A stretch of DNA of 64,000 nt. Origin: Euptelea pleiosperma (taxonomy: Eukaryota > Streptophyta > Magnoliopsida > Ranunculales > Eupteleaceae). A program made the translations under genes and the position numbers. The notes beneath the pieces are model-generated. The model searched no databases. It had not been told where the DNA came from and saw only the letters and a list, made by a program, of their open reading frames with translations. Position 1 is the stretch's first letter. Each line of letters begins with the position of its first letter. The DNA is taken from positions 14,936,138 to 15,000,137 of the forward strand of contig CM068544.1 of the NCBI GenBank assembly GCA_035048495.1, written 5' to 3'. This document shows positions 10,633 through 21,945 of this stretch, piece by piece.

Positions 10633-12546
10633 TGAAAGTAGGAATTTTCCACTTCGTTGGTTACAGAAACCCTAGAATCAACAAGATTTGTAATTTATCC
10701 GAGATTTCCTGTAAAATTCAGATATTCTAGCATAGGGATTCGTGTCGGATGTCGATCCGCACTGGGGATTAGGGAAAGTGCAGTAAAGAACATAAAATGA
10801 CTCTTTTTTTATTTATTTATTTTTTTAAATGTTCTTTTTCGATTTTATAGAGACTTATTAAAACTAATAAAATAACGGATAAGAACTCATTAAAATAATT
10901 CCAAGAAATGAACACAAACAATTCAACTTCATTAAATCAAATGTAATACATTCACTAATTTAATGCAAAAATTAACTAGTCTAACTAAAAAGCATTGAGA
11001 GAGAGAAAGAGATTTTAGAGGGGTGTACTAATCTTGAGATAGAAGCTAGTGAAAGAAAATATTTAAAACTAAGAAGATTTGTAGAGAAAAGGTGAAGGAT
11101 CTCACCTTTATTGGAGGATCGATTGCAATGTGACTGGTTCTTCCTCCTTCAACCAAGTGGAACGGCTAGGGCTAAGAGATAGTGGAAACGGTGGCTAGAG
11201 GGGCTGGTGAAGGCAAGATGAAAGCTTTTCTTGCTGACCGTTGTGTTGGTTGAAGGACGTGGTGGAGTTTGAAGATGACGGCTTGGGCTTTGCTGCCAGC
11301 TTCAATGGTGGCTGGCCGGTGGTTGTGTAGGGGTGAAGCACGACTATGAGAGATGGCGCAAGAGATGTGGATGGCTCATGAGAAAAATGGGAAGGAGAAG
11401 ATTTTTTTTTTTTTTTTTTGGGAGGTGGAGAGTATGGAATTAGGGTAAAAACGTGGACGAGCCGGAGGAATTAGAATAAGGGGTTTTTATGTAGGGACCG
11501 TGGGTTTCTATTCTTGAAACCCATGGTTTCTAAAAATTTTAAAATGTTTCCCCCTCCTTTGGTAAGAACCGTGGGTTCCTATATTAGAAACCCACGGTTT
11601 CTAAAAGTTCAAAAACTTCTCCTTCTCCTTTTGGAAAAACCAAAGATTCCCCCCCTTTTTAAAATCTTTCCCAAAAAAAAATTACTCTCATTTCCTTTTT
11701 AGAAACTGTTTCCTATTTATGCCAGGCATATGGGTCCCACCGAGTGGCTGGGCCGTGGGTAATGGGTTCGCCCTTTGGCCCATGTGATAAAATGGTGATG
11801 GCCACAAGATTCTAAGATAATGTGATGGATGATCAGGTGAATTTTCAATGATCGGATGGTAGAAGTGGGTGGCAATGATCAGGTGGATCATCGGATGGTG
11901 GAGATGGGCCAAGGTAGGCTGTAGAATTGAGTGATCGAGGAATGAGAAAGGATCGGACGATTTGGATTGTGAGTAGAGAGAGAATGAAGATCTAGAGAGA
12001 GGAGAGAGAAAATATTACAAAATAAAGAGAAAATGCTCGAAGAGGGTCTTGAACCCTGGTCTTTGACTTGGTCTTCTGCATGCTTCACCAACTGAGCAAG
12101 CACTCGCCTTGTGTTGGTATATAAGCTTTAATATCCTTAGTCTCTTCTTTGAGGGCTTGTCTATCCTTCTCTCTTGGTCGTCCCTCGATTCTTTTGACTC
12201 ACTGGCTCTTCCCGTCTTTGGCCTATATCTTCTCATCTTCAGCTTGTTGGCTCTTGAGCTTTGATCCTAGGTTCTGGAAGTTGATTGTGGGCCCGCGTTC
12301 CATCAAAATTGCCCGATTATTGCTCCTACGATAAAAAAAATCGCGTAATGAGAATGACTTCACATGTGGATCAAATAAATGCGTATGAATGCATGCGAAT
12401 ATACCATTTTAACCAGAAAAGTGTGTTCTACGGAATGAGAGAAGCTCTGACGTAGAAATGTTGATAAAAAATGCGGTTTTATATAGAAGAGTGTGACAAT
12501 ACTAGGAGGATAATTGCTTAAAATAGGCACTTTTGAGTGAATATCA
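10633..12546 (-). repeat. Athila 3' LTR
   Basis: On + it reads TGAAAGTAGG...GAATATCA. In element orientation it starts TGATATTC and ends CCTACTTTCA. It holds a T18 tract (about 11402), two hairpins built on GTGGGTTTC/GAAACCCA (11499-11600), and a tRNA-like segment (12028-12110). Compared with the 5' LTR the differences are sparse except in the last 160 bp of element sense. Confidence 0.9.
12028..12110 (-). promoter_or_regulatory. tRNA-like Pol III box pair inside Athila LTR
   Basis: On - the sequence has an A-box-like TTGCTCAGTTGG (12088-12099) and a B-box-like GGTTCAAGACC (12045-12055), separated by 32 nt as in a tRNA gene, followed by TTTT near 12031. The D arm (GCTC/AAGC) and T arm (GGG TTCAAGA CCC) are partly paired, but the acceptor and anticodon stems do not pair, so this is a tRNA relic or SINE head, not a functional tRNA. 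The same segment is in the other LTR copies at 23354-23408 and 56427-56481. Confidence 0.6.
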
Positions 12547-14475
12547 CAACCCCCAACCAGCATATTGCCAATCCTTGGCAATTAGTGCGAAATGCATGAT
12601 CTCAGAAGGGTCTAGTACATGCTAAAAACTTATTCTCATTACTCAGAAAAACTCCGTTTTGTTAGTTCATTTCGAGGGTGAAAGTGATCATTTAGGAGTT
12701 AGAACTTAGTCAGTAAAATGTAGCACATCTACTCGTGGACATTTGAACCAAAGATTACTCAGACTCAGCGTGTGTGTGTGCTCAACATCATCCCTATCTG
12801 GCAGTTAGATTCTCTGATCACCTACAAGATTATATGCCTCGACCTCAATTCTCACTTGTATATTACTCAGAAGTAAGTCACACAGAAATGGTTTTATTCT
12901 TTTCTCTCAAGTTATATGTGAGGAGATAGATGTTTGAAACTTGCAATATCTCACATACTTATCTAGAAATGAAGACACAGAAGATTCAAAAGATCTCATG
13001 ATTGGAATGTCATTTTACTCAAGAGTGTCGGATCAAACTCTATAGTTTCTCTCTTCTCCATTCTCCACATTTTGTGATGGTGCTAACCTAGAATCAAATA
13101 GGGCTTGCCCTGGGTTGTATAGAGGTTTAGGAAAAGGTTAAAAGATGCGGGCCTTCAGGGATTCGAAAGTTCTGAGAGGGCATCTTACTTTTCTTTGTAG
13201 CGTTTCCCGAGGGTGGTGATACCAATTCCTTGATTTCTCATTCTTCTCCCTTTTTACTACTAACTTTCTTTTTTTATTTCTCTTTTATTTTCTTCTTTCT
13301 TTTCTTTTCATATTTCCTTTTTTGCTTGATCCACTTGTCTTTCTTTTCTTTTCATATTTTCTTTTTGCTTGATCCACTTGTCTTTCTTTTCTTTTCTTGC
13401 TTTCTCTTCATGTTGCGATCATACAAAAAATTCTTTTATCCCTCTCAGAAGTAGGTGCTTGAGTTGTGTTCATTTTGGAGATTGGATTTGGTTGATGGGT
13501 TATCAAGAAAAGGTTTTCATCATAAGGCTCAAGAGGGTTTCCAATGATGTAGATGTTAGGTAAGCCAAAAATGTCTGATTGGGGTAGAAAGATGGCCTAT
13601 ATCATTTTTTAGGTTTTACACTTTCATCTGTGATGTCTCGAATGGATAGAGAGAAGGTTCTTTTTGTGATGATCCATCTTTGACGTCACTCCCAGTTCTA
13701 TGACCAAAGCAAGGATTAATGAGATCTTACAAGGGAATAGTTGGGGACTGAAAAAAAAGGTGAGTCATCTTGTGACTCAGAGTTATTTATATCCCTCAGA
13801 AGTGAAGAGAGGCTCAAATGCTCACTGGGTTAGGTCTCCACAGTTGTTCTTCTTGGATCTCTAGATCGTCCAGACTACATGTAGTTCTGATGTTGATTTG
13901 TGAAAAATTCTTGCTGAATCTGAGTTTTCCAAGAGTTTAATTCCACTGTAGTATTCTTCCACACCGAACTAAGAGCTAATAAGTGATTTTCTTAGTGTAG
14001 ACATCCTTTTCAATGAATAGACTTAGTGAAGAGTTTTGATTCATCATTATAACAATTTTTGAAAACATTGTTAAAATCAACAAAAGACACCTTGAAAACA
14101 GTCCGAAAATCATCCCAAAATGCATTTTTTTTTAGTCACATGAGATTTTGGTAAAGTACCCACCCCCAACCAAAATATTGCACCGTCCTCGGTGCTCATG
14201 ACCAGAACACAGTGAAAATGATAAGTTCATGATGCGAGTGTAAAGGAAGGGTGTTACCAATTCTGCCGGATATCAACAGTGGAAAGTACTAGAGTGATGG
14301 TATCTGCATGGGCAAAAAATTATAGTAGTGATAAAGACAATGCATTTGACTCATGAAACTATAGGAATATCGGAATTGTCTTTCCGAAAGCGCTAAGTTT
14401 TACGTCTTCAGCCAGACACAATGGGGGTGACAGGTACCCCCAAACAAGTTGGAGCACAGGAGACTAAGTGGATCA
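12547..14475 (-). other. Athila 3' region without open frame
   Basis: This is where Athila elements may carry an envelope-like ORF, but no long frame remains on either strand. Seen instead: a PPT-like GGTTGGGGGTTG directly before the 3' LTR (12547-12558), an adjacent perfect hairpin ATTGCCAA/TTGGCAAT (about 12564-12582), a second copy of the same arrangement at 14163-14197 (GCACCG/CGGTGC hairpin), and a CT-rich stretch (13230-13420) with a duplicated block of about 53 bp containing GCTTGATCCACTTGTC. Confidence 0.7.
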
Positions 14476-15877
14476 TCAGTCGACGTAGACAGGATCGATG
14501 AGATCGATCTCAAAAGTCTGAATGAACAATACATCAAGTTCATGGAACTGTTTTAGACGCTGCCCATTGACTTGAAAAGAGGAGTGATCCTTGGGATCCT
14601 CAATAGTGATTGCCCCAAAGGGTGTGACTGCTGTGACAGTATAAGGACCGGTCCACCTAGATTTCAATTTCCCAGGGAAGAGATGAAGATGGGAATTATA
14701 AAAAAGGACCTTCTGTCTTGGATGGAACTCTTTCCTGAGGATGCTCTTGTCATGTATCCACTTTATTTTTGCTTTATAATTCTTGGACAAGTTGTAGGCA
14801 TCATTTCTGAGTTCTTCTAACTCATTCATTTGAAGTTTTCGCTCCTCCCCTACAGAGTCGAGGTCGAAGTTGAGTTTCTTAATGGCCCACAGGGCACGAT
14901 GTTCAATCTCTACCGGTAGATGACAGGGTTTCTCAAAGACAAGACAATAGGGAGACATATTGAGTGGGGTCTTGTAGGTGGTTCTGTATGCCCATAAAGC
15001 ATCAGTGAGACGAGTAGACCAGTCTTTACGTGTGGTATTGACTGTCTTCTCTAAGATTTGCTTGATCTGACGATTAGAAACCTCCACTTGACCACTAGTC
15101 TGCGGATGATAAGCTAGGACAACCTTGTGGGTTACCCCATACTTTTTCATTAATTTCTCGAATATCCTATTGCAGAAATGGGTGCCCCCATCACTAATGA
15201 TGGCCTTAGGGGCACCAAATCGGACAACGATGAACTCTTTTAGGAATTTGACCACCACTTTGTGGTCATTGGTCTTGGTGGGAATGGCTTCTATCCATTT
15301 GGATACATAGTCTACCGCAAGGAGAATGTACTCAAAACCATAGGAAACGGGAAAGGGGCCCATGAAGTCGATGCCCCAAATGTCAAATATTTCATCGACC
15401 TGGATGGGAGTTAGGGGCATCATGTTCCTCTGGGAGATGCGGCCTAGATGCTGGCAATTAGGACAGTTTTGCTGTAGATGTGGGCATCTTTAAATAATGT
15501 GGGCCAGTAGAATCCGCATTGTAGAACTTTTTTTGTAGTTTTCTTAGTGCTGAAATGACCACTACAAGGTTGGTCATGACACGAGGATAAGATATTGAGT
15601 TGGTCCGACTCAGGGACACAGAGATGAATGATCTGGTCAGGACAGTATTTATACAAATAAGGGTCATCCCAAGAGTAGTACTTAACTCTTGCTAGGAATT
15701 GGCTTTTGTCCTGTTTTGACTAGTGTGAAGGCATTTCTTCGGTGACAGGTAGTTGACAATGTCAGCATACCAAGGATTAATAGAGATAGTGAACAGTTGT
15801 TCGTTTGGAAATGTCTCATGGATGGGCTGGTTGTCGAAGGATGACTCTAAAGTCAGTCTAGACAAGTGATCAGCCAC
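14476..15877 (-). pseudogene. Athila integrase, with preceding HHCC domain
   Basis: The integrase core is open from 15423 to 14476 (315 codons). Catalytic residues are visible at Asp19 (WGIDFMGP), Asp78 (SDGGTHF) and Glu114 (GQVEVSNRQ), a D-x58-D-x35-E layout. The C-terminal part ([37 protein letters not shown]) is typical of Athila. Upstream, 15444-15656 carries the zinc-binding N-domain ([23 protein letters not shown]), and 15692-15877 the RNase H/integrase linker (ADHLSRL). These pieces lie in different frames, so the polyprotein is broken at about 15440 and 15690. In an intact element this enzyme inserts the cDNA into the genome. Confidence 0.88.
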
Positions 15878-15936
15878 TACATTCTCAGTTCCTTTCTTAT
15901 CCTTGATCTCGAGGTCGAATTCCTACAGTAAGAGAA

Positions 15937-17749
15937 TCAATGAATTAATCGAGGCTTGGTTTCCTTTTTCGACATGAGATAACGAAGGGCTGCATGATTA
16001 GTGTACACGACCACCTTAGTGGCTAAGAGGTACTGACGGAATTTATCAAGGACGAAGACTATCGCCAGGAGTTCTTTCTCAGTGGTGGAGTAATTCATTT
16101 GGGCAGAGTTAAGAGTTTTGCTCGCGTAGTAGATCACGTGTGACCTTTTGTCAACTCTCTACCCTAGAACGGCTCCTAAAGCGTAGTCAGAAGCATCGCA
16201 CATTACCTCAAAAGGTAGAGTCCAGTCCGGGGGACGGATAATGGGCGCAGTAGTGAGCTCAGATTTGAGACGCTCGAATGCCTTGACACAGTCAGCATTA
16301 AAGTCGAAAGGACTATCTTTAGCCAGGAGATGAGACAGTGGTCGAGCAATTTGAGAGAAGTCCTTGATGAATCGCCCATAGAAACCTTCGTGTCCCAAAA
16401 AGGACCGGATGTCACGCACGGACTTAGGAATGGGCAAGGTCGAGATGATATCGATTTTAGCTTTGTCGACCTCAATGCCCTGATGGGAAATGACATGTCC
16501 CAGACTATGCCTTTCTTCACCATGAAGTAGCATTTCTCCCAATTGAGGACAAGTCGCTTGTCCTGACAGCGTTGAAGTACAAGCCCTAGATGGTTCAGAC
16601 AGTCATCAAAGGATGACCCAAAAACTGAAAAGTCGTCCATAAAAACTTCAAGAAATCTTTCCACCATGTCAGAGAATATGCTCATCATACACCGTTGAAA
16701 GGTCGCGGCTGCATTGCAGAGGCCAAAGGGCATGCGCTTGTAGGCAAAAGTGCCAAAGGGACAGGTGAAAGTTGTCTTCTCGTGATCCTCAGGGGCGATG
16801 GGTATTTGATTATACCCTGAGTAACCATCAAGGAAACAGTAATAGGAGTGACCTGCTAGTCTCTCCAACATCTGGTCTATGAAGGGTAAAGGAAAATGGT
16901 CCTTCCTAGTGTTGGTGTTGAGTCGTCGGTAATCGATGCAGACTCTCCACCCTTTCTTCAGGCGCTGAGTTACCATTTCCTTGTTCTCATTTTCACAACT
17001 GTGAATCCTGCCTTTTTGGGGACGACATGAATAGGACTCACCCATTTGCTATCGGAGATGGGGTAAATGATACTCGCATCTAATAGTTTAAGGACCTCGT
17101 CTTGGACTACTTCCTTTAAGACGGGGTTCAACCTCCTCTGGTGTTCACGAGAGGTTTTGGATTCATCCTCGAGGTAGATGTGATGTTGGCACACCGAGGG
17201 GTCTATGCCTCGAATATCATCTATAGTCCAACCTATCGCAGATTTGTGCTTGTTGAGCAACTCGAGAAGTTTCTTACGTTCACTCGCACATAAAGCGGAA
17301 GCAATAATGACAGGGTAGGTTTCCTTAGGACCAAGATAGGCATAGGAAAGATCTGTGGGAAGAGGCTTAAGCTCCAATATTGGAGCAGATGGAGTAGAAA
17401 TAGGTGTCACAGAAGACACGGATTGAAGATGTTTGACTTCAGTAGGTAAAGGAAGGATAGGTTCTCTGGCCATGGTTATCAGAGACTCGAACTCGATGAG
17501 TGGAGCAGGGATCTCTATCAGTGGAACAGTCTCCAAAAGATCATTGAGGTCAGAAATGGCTGACTCTATGGCAAAGTCAGCTCCAAAGTGTTCTAGACAC
17601 TGTTTAAGAATATCTTCGGTGGAGTCCGGGATCAGACTCTCAACGGCACACATTTCATCGGCTACATCACGATCGGTATCCTGTTGCATTAGACGAAAGA
17701 TATTGACCTCAGCTTTGAAGTTTTCGAAAGCAATGGACATGTTTCTGTC
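15937..17749 (-). pseudogene. Athila reverse transcriptase and RNase H
   Basis: An N-terminal linker (from 17740) leads to the RT entry WVSPIHVVPKKAGFTVVK. A frame change near 16980 moves to the frame with WRVCIDYRRLN, DHFPLPFIDQMLERL, CFLDGYSGYNQI, MPFGLCNAAATFQ and the active site FMDDFSVFG (Asp-Asp codons at 16632-16637). A second frame change near 16510 precedes GHVISHQGIEVDKAK and FLGHEGFYGRFIKDFS. TAG at about 16159-16161 interrupts GAVLG, then RNase H text ([19 protein letters not shown]) runs to a stop at 15937. The order and motifs are those of Athila Pol. As read here no single active protein is made. Confidence 0.88.
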
Positions 17750-18472
17750 TCAGCACCCGATGTGTGCATTCGCGGTGGCAAGAAAAGGGCGGCCTAAGAT
17801 GACCAGAATTTTAATGCGGTTATCCTGACACAGCTCGGTGTCGAGAATGATAAAGTCCACAGGATAATAAAAGTCAGTGACTTTTACTAGGACATCTTCA
17901 ATGATTCCTCTTGGAATCTTGATGGACTGATCAGCCAATTTCAGGGTGACATTGGTAGGCTTCATATCTTTCAATCCTAACTGCTGATATACTGAGAACG
18001 GTATGAGGTTGACACTAGCCCCTAAATCTAGCAAGGCAGTACAGCTAAAATTGTCTCCAATTTTGCATTGGACAGTTGGGCTACCCGGATCCTTGTGTTT
18101 GATCACACTGTTGCGTTGAATGAATGCGGTGGCTTTTTCGACCAAGAAGGCAGCTTTGGGTACATGTGTACGCCGCTTGACTGTGCATAGGTCCTTGAGA
18201 AATTTGGCATAGGAGGGGATTTGCTTGATAGCAGAAAGGGATGGGATATTTATCTGGTCGTCTTTAAAGACGTCTAAGATCTCTGAGAATTGCTGATCCC
18301 GCTTATCTTGGACAAGTCTGTCCGGGAAGGGAGGCTTTACCCGACAAATGGATTTGTCTTTAGCCTTAGATTTCTGTACAGAGATATCTGATGTTGGTGT
18401 AGAGGGAGAGAAAGCAGAGGTAGGATTAGGACTAGTTTCCTCTGTGCGAGTGATGGGTGCTGGAGATGGCAC
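17750..18472 (-). pseudogene. Athila aspartic protease region
   Basis: In the same frame as Gag upstream and RT downstream, but closed by stops at 18482-18484 (TAA) and 17750-17752 (TGA). The active-site region reads LLDLGASVNLIPFSVYQQLG, the DLGAS form common in Athila. Further on, PVDFIILDTE and ILGRPFLATANAHI complete a retropepsin-like fold. It would process the Gag-Pol precursor. There is no ATG at the open-frame start, consistent with a polyprotein part. Confidence 0.88.
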
Positions 18473-18481
18473 CGGTGGTGG

Positions 18482-20233
18482 TTAGACTCCCATGTCCATA
18501 ATTTTTCCTGATCGTAGGGTGGTTACGGCTTGCACTTCCCCTTGACAGTTCTCATTCTGGCTCTGAGATTGGGAACCGATCTCATATACTACTCCTTTGG
18601 CATTTCCTTTTGGGTTAGCAATGGGTTGGCTAGGAAAGATTCCCTTAGCTTTTTCAGCTTCTAAGTTACCTAAACGTTGCTCTAGACGAAGCATGGATTG
18701 ATGTTGTTGTTGCTCTAGGCGTTGCATAGATTGAGTAATGAGTTGAGCTAGAAGGTCCTCGATACCGGGTTTGGGGGCCAACTGTTGGGGGGCAACTAAT
18801 GGGAGTTGAGGCACTAATTCGCGACTCGAGCTCATCGGGGCATTATAGTTATAGGCTGGAGAATTAGTTGGGACAATCTGTAGGTTCTGAAAGTTCTGGG
18901 GAACTCTTTGCTGATTCTGAAATGTGCTCGGTTGTCCAGAGTATTGACCCTGTTGGAACTGCTGGTTCTGAGTAGATGGGTACTGATTCTGCTGGTACTG
19001 ACCCTGATTGAATTGCCTATTGGGTTGATTGAACCCAGGAGGATACATGCCTTGAGGCTGACGCGGAGGTTGAGCTTGTGGTTGAGTAGACTGAGGCCTC
19101 CAAGAGAAGTTAGGGTGGTTTCTCGTATCAGGATGATAAGATTGACTATATGAGTTCTGAGTGGGTGGTTTGTATGTGCTGAAAGCACAAACTTCTTCCT
19201 GAAGAGGATTTGACCATCCTTCATTCAAAGGACAATGATCAGTAGTATGGGAGGGTTGCAGACAGAGGATATAGGATTCCATAGGGCTCTCGTGTCCCAC
19301 ATGCATGACTGGGGTAGATTGTTGAGTAGGCTTTTGTACAGACACAGCCAGTGCCGAGACTGACTTGCTCAACTCTTGAATGACAGATCGAAGCTCAGTA
19401 TCAATTGTAGCATCATGTCCCTTGGTTGTCCTTTGGACCAAAGTGGTTCGACTAAACTTTGAGTCCATCGTTCAATGTTGAGAGTTTTCTCCTAACTCTC
19501 CCAAGAATTTGTATGCATCGGTCGGAGTTTGGTGCAGGAATTTTCCTTGGCACATTGACTCTACCATGGTCCGGGACTCATCAGTAAGTCCCTTATAGAA
19601 GACGTGGACAAGATTGCCCTTGTCGATGCTATGGTGGGGACACTTAGTCAGGTAGTCTTGGAATCTATCCCACGCTTCGAAAAATTTCTCATCGGACTTC
19701 TGTCGAAAGTCCTGAATGAGTTGCTTCATTTGGTTGGTCCGAGTCATGGGGTAGAATTTAGACATGAATTTGCCCACCAACTCTTTCCAACTGCTGATTG
19801 AATCAGTGGGTAAGGAGTAGAGCCAATCTGAGGCTCGGTCTTTGAGTGAGAATGGGAAAACTCGCAGACGCACATTGTCATCATCAAGGTTCTGATTCTT
19901 GAAAAGTAGGATGACATGTTGGAATTCCCTAATATGGGAATATGGGTCTTCTCTTGGGAGACCATGAAAGGTTGGCAGCATTTGGATCGTTTGCGGCCTG
20001 ATCTCAAACTGTACCGCAGTAGTAGGTGGGAGAATAATGCAAGTGGGTGGATTAGCAGAGATAGGGGCGAACGTCTCAATAAGAGGTCGTTCGACTGCCA
20101 TGACTACAAAGGTAGTAGTACTAGGGGAGGCGGGTGGGGAAAGAGATGGGGAAGGATTCAGTAGAGGATCCACTGTAGGTACGTGATTCTCAGATCGAAT
20201 CAAGCGTTTGTTCGGACGAGTCCAAACGGGCAT
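18482..20233 (-). pseudogene. Athila Gag, one internal stop
   Basis: ATG at 20233. The first 253 codons carry the retrotransposon Gag capsid domain (LPTFHGLPREDPYSHIREF, FPFSLKDRASDWLYSLP, NQMKQLIQDFRQ, FYKGLTDESRTMVESM). A TGA at 19472-19474 follows NSQH, then the same frame continues for 328 codons from 19468 with a degenerate zinc knuckle (CLQPSHTTDHCP) and a Gln/Pro/Asn-rich tail. Athila Gag normally has a Trp at the position of the stop, so TGG-to-TGA is the simplest reading. It forms the virus-like particle shell in active elements. Confidence 0.88.
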
Positions 20234-21945
20234 ACGCTGAGGAGGGAAGCTCTATACTTGGCAAAAAATTGCCAGAGAGGAACACTATCCTAAATGATGA
20301 CACCAAGCACAGATAATCCTATTCTAAGCAATCAGGATATATTTTAGGAATTATCTTTGTTAGTTTTGGGGCTAGAGTAGATTATGACAGTGGGCGGACC
20401 ACTGGTTTATCTTTTAATCGCCAGACTAACTGTTTTGCACTCAGAGGTTCTCACCAGGCTACACTCTTCAGAGCGAATCCTTTAGTATTAACTCTAGTTA
20501 ACAACAAGGCAATCCGAAGCCTAGACAGACGTGCAGCACAATGGCTGACTTAAGTATGTCCCAGACTAACCGGATTGGTCAAGTGGATAAGAATAGTGTT
20601 CCCTCGGGTTAAGCAAGGGTTAATGCGTGTTCCTAGTTCACACGCAACTAACCGCCGAATAGTCCAAGATGCCACTTCGAGCTCAGTGTACTTGAGTAGC
20701 AGGGACTTATCGGTGTGCTAGACAACAGGAACCTGCGCTCATGGTCTTATTTCGATTGGATGTTAAGCGGGTTCGCTTTATGTGGATTTTTCCTCGAACA
20801 CCAGGCTAATTGGCTCTACTTCTTGATTCTTTTTATTATAGATGGATCCTGGGGATCAATTTCAGCTGAAGTGATGAGGTGGGTGATGAAATCCCACCAG
20901 TTTCAATTTTGGAGCTGGGTTTGCTCTCTTAGAGTTGATTGATTAACGGCCACGCCACGAAATTCGAATAATATGTATGCGAAAGCAAATAGACAAGCGG
21001 CAATGATTCACCCAAATTGCTCTGTATCGCACTCAAGGCGAGGATAGAGACTTACCTCCCTTGGGCCACACCATGGGGTCGCCTCCGTGGGTTAGGGAGG
21101 GGTATCCTAATGGGCTTGGGCTCGACTCCACCTCTTTGAGCTTTCGCTCCCTACCCACACTGGATCATGTTCCTGCAGAAACAGTTAGATCGTACGGTCT
21201 AGGTATTTGGGATTCTATTTGGAAGATCTTTGCCTTTTTAGGGTTCACCGAACAAGCACTGGATTTAGGCAAATTTTTGAATTAGTTTCCAAATTCGAGA
21301 TGGGTTAAAATTTAGGAATTCCCAGATTGGAAAATATCTAAATTGGAAAGTTTCCCGAACTGTGGAGATCTTCCAAGAAAGATATGATTGCAAGATCCCT
21401 TACAATTTTGGAAAATTTCCCAAAATTGAAATTCTGCTAGATTTGGGTTTTCCTTTTGCAGACTTTTTCGAATTCGGAAGATTTCTAAAGATAGAAATTC
21501 TTCTAAAGAGGAAACTTCTAAGAGGGGAAACCCTAATTAAGCAGAGTTTCAAGATTTTGAAATCTTTCCCAAAAATCGCAAATCCTTGATTGGTGATTTC
21601 TAAAAATCTGCAGAATATAAAATCCTAATTATTTTGAATTTTAAAATTTTATTTTTTTGGTATTTTCCACTTAATCTAGGGTTTCTAAAAAATCCTAGAA
21701 CAAGATCTAGCAGTTATTTGGAAAGTAGTAAAATTCCTAAATTATTACAACTTTGTACTCGACTTTCCGAGGCATTAAAAATAGTAATTTAAAAACTGCT
21801 AAAAATCACTAAAAATCAAAAATAGAAAGTTTCCCGAAAAGGTCAGGCTGTCCAAATTGAGCAGCTTTTCACTTTAGCAACTTTCCAATTCCATCTTTAC
21901 GTCCTTTTTTGCACTCCCGTACACCCGAGCGGCAGCGGCGCCATT
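20234..21945 (-). other. Athila 5' leader
   Basis: Lies between the primer binding site and the Gag ATG. No recognisable frame on -. Open frames on + here have no family match. Around 21280-21600 several AAATTT/GGAAA-rich words recur. Long leaders are usual in Athila elements. Confidence 0.7.
21930..21943 (-). other. Athila primer binding site (tRNA-Asp type)
   Basis: Two bases inside the 5' LTR the - strand reads TGGCGCCGCTGCCG, close to the PBS complementary to the 3' end of tRNA-Asp that Athila elements commonly use. Confidence 0.75.

Noticed and set aside
11514..12334. Short frames repeated at 22823-23545 and 56064-56716
   Set aside because: They are recurrent only because they lie in copies of the same LTR. 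They carry no protein family signature.
17433..17828. 131-codon open frame on + inside the Athila element
   Set aside because: It is antisense to the protease and RT linker, which have clear family motifs.
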